Assembly (NCBI RefSeq): GCF_003994475.1
Contig: NZ_RZNY01000030.1
Span: 364 to 60,885, forward strand
Length of the DNA stretch: 60,522 bases
Source: Paenibacillus anaericanus
Lineage (GTDB): Bacteria > Bacillota > Bacilli > Paenibacillales > Paenibacillaceae
Direction of reading: 5' to 3'
Position numbers and translations under genes: made by a program
Notes under the pieces: model-generated
Databases searched by the model: none
Seen by the model: only the letters and a program-made list of their open reading frames with translations
Told to the model about the DNA's origin: nothing
Shown here: positions 56,056 through 60,522 of the stretch, piece by piece
Layout: the number at the start of each line of letters is the position of its first letter
How positions within the stretch are numbered: position 1 is the first letter of the stretch

Positions 56056-56952
56056 TCAACCCTTGATTGAGCCGATCATCACGCCTTTAACAAAATACTT
56101 CTGAAGGAAAGGATACAAAATCAACAGTGGCAGACTGGATACCATGATGACACCGTATTTGATCAGTTCTGTAACGCGCATTTTCGCTGCGTAGGATTCC
56201 ACATCGATCATCATGCCGGAGTTGACCTGATTCTGTACAAGAATGTTGCGAAGCACCAATTGTAGCGGATACTTGCTTTCATCGTTCAGATAGATCAAAG
56301 CGTCGAAGAAACCATTCCAGAATCCGACAACATGATATAGCACCATTACAGCCAGGATGGACTTGGACAAAGGCAGGACGATGCTCCAGAAGAATCTGGT
56401 GTTGGAACATCCATCAATAGATGCCGCTTCCCACATTTCGTCCGGTATGGACGATTGAAAAAATGTTCTAACGATAATTACATTGAATACACCGCCTGCT
56501 CCAGGAATAACAAGCGCCCAGATCGTATTCAGCATATGGAGATCCTTAATCAGCAAATAGGTTGGGATCAGCCCACCACTAAAAAACATCGTAACTAGCA
56601 AAAACCACATAAATGCAGATTTACCTACCAAATTTCTACGAGCTAACGGGTAGGCCGCAAAAACAGTCACAGCTACTCCAATTAATGTTCCCATAGTCGC
56701 GTATAAAATCGAATTGGCATATCCTATCCATATCGATGAATCACCAAAAATCCGCTCATAACCATCCAACGTGAAGCCTTTCGGAAACAACCAGACCTCA
56801 CCTGAGTAGATATAATTAGGATCACTGAATGATGCAATCAGTACAAAGTACAACGGAAATAATACGAGCAGCATAATTATGGTCAACAGAATATAGTTGA
56901 TGATGTCAAACCATGCATCTCCTCTGCTCTTTCTTTTCAATAATTGATTCAA
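56056..56952 (-). CDS. CUT1 ABC transporter permease (LplC/YtcP type)
   Basis: A 298-residue permease with six predicted helices. The EAA loop is WEAASIDGCSNTRFFWSIVLP (about 185-205, quoted here from W to P with one residue trimmed: EAASIDGCSNTRFFWSIVLP). The C-terminus GVMIGSIKG is typical of the group. TTG start with AAGGAGG at 8 nt. It pairs with the permease encoded 13 bp upstream. No ATPase gene is present in the island. Confidence 0.9.
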   Translation of the reverse strand: MNQLLKRKSRGDAWFDIINYILLTIIMLLVLFPLYFVLIASFSDPNYIYSGEVWLFPKGFTLDGYERIFGDSSIWIGYANSILYATMGTLIGVAVTVFAAYPLARRNLVGKSAFMWFLLVTMFFSGGLIPTYLLIKDLHMLNTIWALVIPGAGGVFNVIIVRTFFQSSIPDEMWEAASIDGCSNTRFFWSIVLPLSKSILAVMVLYHVVGFWNGFFDALIYLNDESKYPLQLVLRNILVQNQVNSGMMIDVESYAAKMRVTELIKYGVIMVSSLPLLILYPFLQKYFVKGVMIGSIKG

Positions 56953-56965
56953 AATGAACTCCTCC

Positions 56966-57916
56966 TTACCACAGGCTGGTTTCTGTCATCTTTTTGGCGA
57001 TCCGGTTGACGGTGAAAATCAGGATAACATTGATAAATGAATTAAACAGACCGACTGCCGTAGAAAAGCTGTATTGGGCCTTCTGAATCCCCATTTCGTA
57101 CACATAGGTCGGAATAATATTAGAGGTCGCATAATTCAAATCACTCTGCATAAGGAACGCCTTTTCGAACCCGATGCTCATAATGTTGCCGAGTGCGAGA
57201 ATCAGCAAGATAACGATCGTCGGCAAAATACTTGGAATATCCACATACCATACACGCTTCCATTTGCTCGCTCCATCCATCGTTGCAGCTTCATGAAGTT
57301 CAGGATTGACCCCGGCAAGAGCAGCGAGGTAAATAATGGTGGCGAATCCTGTTTCTTGCCATATTCCTGATAATATATACAAAGGACGGAACCAACCTTC
57401 ATCGGCCATAAACAGAATGGGATCTCCTCCGAACAAGGTGATGACGTGATTCACAATTCCACTATTTGGAGACAAAAATATATTAAGCATTCCGATAAGT
57501 ACAACGGTAGATATAAAGTGCGGTGCATAAATCACTGTCTGCACAAATTTCTTGTATTTCTTACCCAGCATCTGATTCAACATAATGGCGATGATGATTG
57601 GGGCCGGGAAGCCAAACAACAACGAAAGAAAACTGAGTGAGAGCGTATTCGTAATGATTGTCCAGAAGTTATAGGAATTGAAAAAATCTATAAAATGCTG
57701 AAACCCTACCCATTCACTTCCCCAGATCCCCTGACTTGGTGAAAAATCCTTAAAAGCAATTTGCACCCCATACATCGGATAATACCTAAATACGAGATAA
57801 AGAATAATGATCGGCAGCAAAAATAGATACAATTCATAGTCACGTTTGACTTGACTCCATCTTTTTTGATTTGGTTTGATCATGGAATGATCCGCCCCGT
57901 TGGTTCTTGATTTCAC
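56966..57916 (-). CDS. CUT1 ABC transporter permease (LplB/YtcO type)
   Basis: First gene of the fructan operon; about 316 residues and six helices, with the EAA loop LHEAATMDGASKWKRVWYVD. I chose the GTG at 57916 because AAAGGGAG lies 7 nt upstream. The longer frame from 57952 would start right beside the LacI operator at 57953-57969 and has no ribosome site. Partner of the 56056-56952 permease in fructo-oligosaccharide uptake. Confidence 0.88.
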   Translation of the reverse strand: MKSRTNGADHSMIKPNQKRWSQVKRDYELYLFLLPIIILYLVFRYYPMYGVQIAFKDFSPSQGIWGSEWVGFQHFIDFFNSYNFWTIITNTLSLSFLSLLFGFPAPIIIAIMLNQMLGKKYKKFVQTVIYAPHFISTVVLIGMLNIFLSPNSGIVNHVITLFGGDPILFMADEGWFRPLYILSGIWQETGFATIIYLAALAGVNPELHEAATMDGASKWKRVWYVDIPSILPTIVILLILALGNIMSIGFEKAFLMQSDLNYATSNIIPTYVYEMGIQKAQYSFSTAVGLFNSFINVILIFTVNRIAKKMTETSLW

Positions 57917-57952
57917 TCTTATACTCCCTTTCATGTAAAAGTAATTAACCAT

Positions 57953-57969
57953 ATTGAAACGTTTCCAAT
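57953..57969. promoter_or_regulatory. LacI-type operator O2 of the fructan operon
   Basis: ATTGAAACGTTTCCAAT, a palindrome around GAAACGTTTC, 37 bp upstream of the first permease start. About 118 bp from the next operator, so DNA looping is possible. Confidence 0.75.
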
Positions 57970-58051
57970 TTGTTTAATTAAAACGCCACTGGACAGACCT
58001 TGATTGATTTATACCAAGAATCCATCGAATGAGCTGATATTTTTCAAATGT

Positions 58052-58057
58052 AATATA
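58052..58057 (-). promoter_or_regulatory. Probable -10 of the fructan operon promoter
   Basis: TATATT on the minus strand, with the operator at 58072-58087 lying over the expected -35 region 17 bp upstream. No good -35 hexamer is visible, so this is a weak call supported mainly by the operator position. Confidence 0.4.
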
Positions 58058-58071
58058 GTCATTTTAAATAA

Positions 58072-58087
58072 ATGAAACGTTTCCAAT
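58072..58087. promoter_or_regulatory. LacI-type operator O1 of the fructan operon
   Basis: ATGAAACGTTTCCAAT has the same GAAACGTTTC core. Its position over the -35 region suggests direct repression by the regulator encoded next to it. Confidence 0.75.
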
Positions 58088-58156
58088 TCAGCTCAGAAAA
58101 ACGTCATTTGGTACATCTATACCGAATTAGCTGATGTTTTTCTGATCCAAATGGAG

Positions 58157-59125
58157 TCAAGTAGTTTCACCTTGCCTGAATTTAACGGGGAGACGATATA
58201 CTTGTTTATCCAAGGGTATGCCTTCAATCTTGTTATAGAGAAGTCTGATTGTCATGCGTGCCATCTCTTCCACCGGTTGCCTAATCGTTGATAATATAGG
58301 ATGAAAATAAGAATGATCCTGAATGCCGTCGTAACCAATGACCTTTACATCCTCTGGAATACGAATACCTTGCCTGCGTGCTCTTTCTATATAATTAGCG
58401 GCTAACATATCTGTAATAGCAAAAATACCATCTACATCGCCATGCTTATTTAGGAACTCGTTAAAATAGGCATTGTCATCCACAATAGGATCTGGCTTTT
58501 CGTAGATCACATAATCGACTCCCAAAGTTTGCGCCTCATGAATGAACCCTTTTTTCCGATTCATGGTTTCACTGAAAACGGAAGTGACGCTTCCCACAAA
58601 TGCTGGTTTTCGGACTCCCGCTTTAACCAGTTCCCTTAAAGCTAGGCGCCCTCCCTCATAATTATCCGAAGTCACGCAGGTTATTTTCTTGTTAAAGTGT
58701 CTGTCGATACTTACAATCGGAATGGCATCGCCTATATTATTCTCAATATCGTTATAAGTAATACCGACAATACCTGCCACTTTATTTTGCCGAATCATAT
58801 CCAGATAATACAGTTCCTTTTCAGGCTTGCCACCGCTATTGCATAGCATGAGCTTGAAGCCTTCAATATCTAATTCATCTTCAATGTAATAAGCCAATTC
58901 AGAAAAGAAAGGATTCCAGATACTTGGAAGCAGCAAGGCTACCATCTTGGATTTCTGCATTTTGAAATTTCGAGCCACTTCATTAGGAATATAATTAAGT
59001 TCTTGTATAGCCTCCTCTACTTTTCTGCGTGTATTGGGTTTTACAGCGCCAGAGTTATTAATGACTCTGGACACGGTTCCCACTGCAACACCAGCTATGT
59101 TAGCTACATCTTTAATGCTTGCCAT
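58157..59125 (-). CDS. LacI family transcriptional regulator of fructan use
   Basis: A 322-residue repressor: N-terminal LacI helix-turn-helix (IKDVANIAGVAVGTVSRVIN, residues 4-23, and hinge region NYIPNEVARNFK) and a periplasmic-binding-like effector domain (about 60-320). The same operator core occurs twice upstream of its own gene and twice upstream of the transporter operon it precedes. It is probably released by fructose, a fructose phosphate or a fructo-oligosaccharide. The core also resembles a CcpA site, so shared recognition is possible. Confidence 0.92.
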   Translation of the reverse strand: MASIKDVANIAGVAVGTVSRVINNSGAVKPNTRRKVEEAIQELNYIPNEVARNFKMQKSKMVALLLPSIWNPFFSELAYYIEDELDIEGFKLMLCNSGGKPEKELYYLDMIRQNKVAGIVGITYNDIENNIGDAIPIVSIDRHFNKKITCVTSDNYEGGRLALRELVKAGVRKPAFVGSVTSVFSETMNRKKGFIHEAQTLGVDYVIYEKPDPIVDDNAYFNEFLNKHGDVDGIFAITDMLAANYIERARRQGIRIPEDVKVIGYDGIQDHSYFHPILSTIRQPVEEMARMTIRLLYNKIEGIPLDKQVYRLPVKFRQGETT

Positions 59126-59167
59126 CTGACACCTCCAGCTCTGCTACGAATTTATAATAACACCATA

Positions 59168-59182
59168 TTGGAAACGTTTCAA
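59168..59182. promoter_or_regulatory. LacI-type operator O3 (autoregulatory)
   Basis: TTGGAAACGTTTCAA, a perfect GAAACGTTTC palindrome, 43 bp upstream of the lacI-type gene start. Confidence 0.78.
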
Positions 59183-59190
59183 TAATTATT

Positions 59191-59205
59191 TTGGAAACGT
59201 TTCAA
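59191..59205. promoter_or_regulatory. LacI-type operator O4 (autoregulatory)
   Basis: TTGGAAACGTTTCAA, identical to O3 and centred 23 bp away, about two helical turns, which would allow side-by-side binding of two dimers. Confidence 0.78.
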
Positions 59206-59323
59206 CATGAACCAAGAAGTCTCCTCAAGAAAATAAAGACCTAGCATAGCTCGGTTCGGCACTAAGATTGTATTATTCTTTTCACTAATATTAAACTGCT
59301 TTCGATCTATGGTAAAAATACCC

Positions 59324-59447
59324 GTAAAACTCATGATACAGCTTCATAAGCGCTCTTTTCTCTATCCGCGATACATACTCCGGCTGATACCGAGTTCTTT
59401 GGTGATTTCGTGCTGGGTCCGTTCTTCTCCCCCTGTATCCAGTCCAA
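59324..59447 (-). pseudogene. sigK: Decayed 3-prime fragment of sigK (copy 2)
   Basis: On the minus strand the frame gives [23 protein letters not shown], matching sigma-K region 4 in short blocks. A single-base deletion in the next Tyr codon shifts the frame, after which [15 protein letters not shown] is readable in another frame. The conserved end (KAKR and stop) is lost. It is clearly a relic and more diverged than copy 1. It lies 119 bp upstream of operator O4, just outside the fructan island. The flanking stretch 59448-59727 shows no recognisable gene. Confidence 0.8.
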
Positions 59448-59727
59448 AAATCTCTAGATGTTAATGATTTATTATCAACTAACGGAAGACGTTCAATGAA
59501 GGACTCTATACAAACTATGACTGGAAAATATAAAAATAATTATAAACAGAAAGAATGCCTTCAATTTATCGGAAAATGAATAAGGAGTAATATAAGAATG
59601 CCCATTTGAAGTTTTACCAGAACGAATACAAACTTTATTGATGATCAACTACTTCCTATGCAAAGTAGAAGGTGGTGGCCTTAGCCGTCACCGTCATTTG
59701 TCTCCGTTATTTCGGACGGTCTTCAAT

Positions 59728-60294
59728 TCATGGACCAATATAGCCGAGATTTTTGGAGATTTCTTTTGCCGCCTTCATGATTTTTTTTGTATGTGCAAAA
59801 GTGGCTGATGCTGCAGACGTTGGACTGGAACTACCAACGTTAACGTCGCGACCACGCCTTTCGAGTAATCCTTGATGGGGGCTGCGCAGGAAACAATGTC
59901 CTCCATGTACTCGGATTCACAATAGCAAAAGCCGTTTTCACGGATATAGGCTAGCGCTTTAGTAAAATGCCCGGTTCGGTGACGGTTTTTGGAGTGTAAG
60001 GCGTCAAACCGTTCGCCAAAATCCGTTTGATATTTGCCGCTTCGTGAAAGGCCAATAATAGTTTTCCTTCGCTAGTGCAATGGCCCGGGTTTCGGCCGCC
60101 AACATAAGTCAAAACGGAATCCGGATGCGAGCCCTCCATCTGCCCAATATAAACGATCTCATCCTCCAATATAGAAACGAGAACAGCCTCCCCTGTATCC
60201 TGGACCAATTCGTTTTCAATACAGGAAGTGCCGCATGGTTAATTTCCAATTGGGAAGTAACGATGCAGAAATGAACGATATTATTAATCTTCAT
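59728..60294 (-). pseudogene. IclR-type regulator remnant
   Basis: The minus strand preserves most of an IclR effector-binding domain spread over three frames: LEINHAALPVLK, then VQDTGEAVLVSILEDEIVYI to GRNPGHCTSEGKLLLAFH, then YIRENGFCYCESEYMEDIVS with APIKDYSKGVVATL, and finally AAKEISKNLGYIGP before a stop at 59728-59730. The N-terminal DNA-binding domain is absent and at least two frameshifts are needed to join the rest. It is a broken, 5-prime-truncated gene. Confidence 0.75.
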
Positions 60295-60324
60295 AGAAAA
60301 AAATTATCGAATAAATGAAAATTA

Positions 60325-60382
60325 CGCTAGATAAAATAGCTCATAATAAATGAGTTATTTTATCTAGCGCTTTTTATTTTTC
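60325..60382 (+). terminator. Strong hairpin terminator
   Basis: A stem of about 20 bp (arms from 60325 and ending near 60370, containing GCTAGATAAAATA and TATTTTATCTAGC) is followed on the plus strand by CTTTTTATTTTT. No plus-strand gene precedes it in the window, so it may serve both directions or be left from a lost gene. Confidence 0.65.
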
Positions 60383-60477
60383 TTAAAACTTTGAATTTGA
60401 ATTAGCCTCTATAATTCTTGACGAATATCTTCTCCAGAACATATATGAGAGCCCACACGTCGCATTTAGTCTCTCTG

Positions 60478-60522
60478 TCACCGCTTCGCCTTATAAAACT
60501 CATGATACAGCTTCATGAGCGC
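60478..60522 (-). CDS. sigK: sigK 3-prime end (copy 3), cut by the window edge
   Basis: The last 45 bases, read on the minus strand, encode [14 protein letters not shown] and a TGA stop. They match the end of copy 1 (43321-43365) with a single base difference. The gene continues beyond the window, so this may be the intact sigK or a third fragment. Same orientation as copies 1 and 2. Confidence 0.75.
   Translation of the reverse strand, partial: ALMKLYHEFYKAKR

Noticed and set aside
43321..60522. Classical skin element interrupting sigK
   Set aside because: The retained sigK part is about the last 78 codons, not the usual skin junction near the middle of the gene. No serine recombinase or matching 5-prime sigK half is visible, and the fragments are direct repeats of the same end.

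Overview
The window looks like chromosomal DNA of a low-to-mid GC endospore-forming Firmicute, most likely Paenibacillus or a close relative. The reasons are the many CUT1-type sugar transporters without their own ATPase, YesM/YesN two-component pairs, many AraC regulators, a huge S-layer-anchored (SLH) glycanase, typical lipoprotein signals, AGGAGG ribosome sites with frequent TTG/GTG starts, and fragments of the sporulation sigma factor gene sigK. Genus assignment is inference from protein character only. No rRNA, tRNA, CRISPR array, phage module or complete insertion sequence was seen.

Left part (1-24.7 kb), mostly minus strand. At 83-6556 is an oligosaccharide import and breakdown operon: lipoprotein, two permeases, a GH36 alpha-galactosidase-like enzyme and a GH125 exo-alpha-mannosidase. 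It lies downstream of a YesN/YesM two-component pair (6723-9099). An acyltransferase follows, then a cluster of two Gfo/Idh/MocA oxidoreductases, an AraC regulator and a TIM-barrel sugar isomerase/epimerase (10.5-14.6 kb). Next are a GH16 enzyme with no signal peptide, another AraC regulator, and a TetR-regulated MacB-like ABC exporter (17.5-21.1 kb). Facing the exporter is a plus-strand WYL-type regulator with two GyrI-like ligand-binding proteins. TGACA/TGTCA palindromes lie at each of these promoters.

Middle part (24.7-43.1 kb). A GH2 beta-galactosidase diverges from an AraC regulator. Then come a metallophosphoesterase, a MalT/LuxR-type regulator, a second unusual metallophosphoesterase, and an operon of a UMF1-type MFS transporter plus an alkaline-phosphatase-superfamily gene broken by one in-frame TAA. 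A two-component system and an ABC-2 exporter are separated by a short inverted-repeat element with a 10-bp target duplication. The section ends with an FAD-linked sugar-lactone oxidase overlapping a PLP-dependent deaminase/aldolase.

Right part (43.3-60.5 kb). This is a complete fructan-use island. A LacI regulator with four GAAACGTTTC operators controls an operon of two permeases, a binding lipoprotein, a fused fructokinase-GH32 enzyme, a cytoplasmic LamG-GH32 enzyme and a 1884-residue surface-anchored LamG-GH32 enzyme. The surface enzyme would cut fructan outside the cell, the transporter would import oligosaccharides (with an ATPase encoded elsewhere), and the cytoplasmic enzymes would release fructose and phosphorylate it. 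Two of the three GH32 modules carry Glu where the family has its Asp nucleophile. The island is flanked on both sides, in the same orientation, by 3-prime fragments of sigK: one open (43.3 kb), one frameshifted (59.3 kb) and one running off the window end (60.5 kb). The last two enclose a decayed iclR gene. This suggests insertion or duplication at sigK.

Several short repeats with inverted ends occur between genes, including two copies of a 208-bp element, each starting 8-9 bp after a stop codon.
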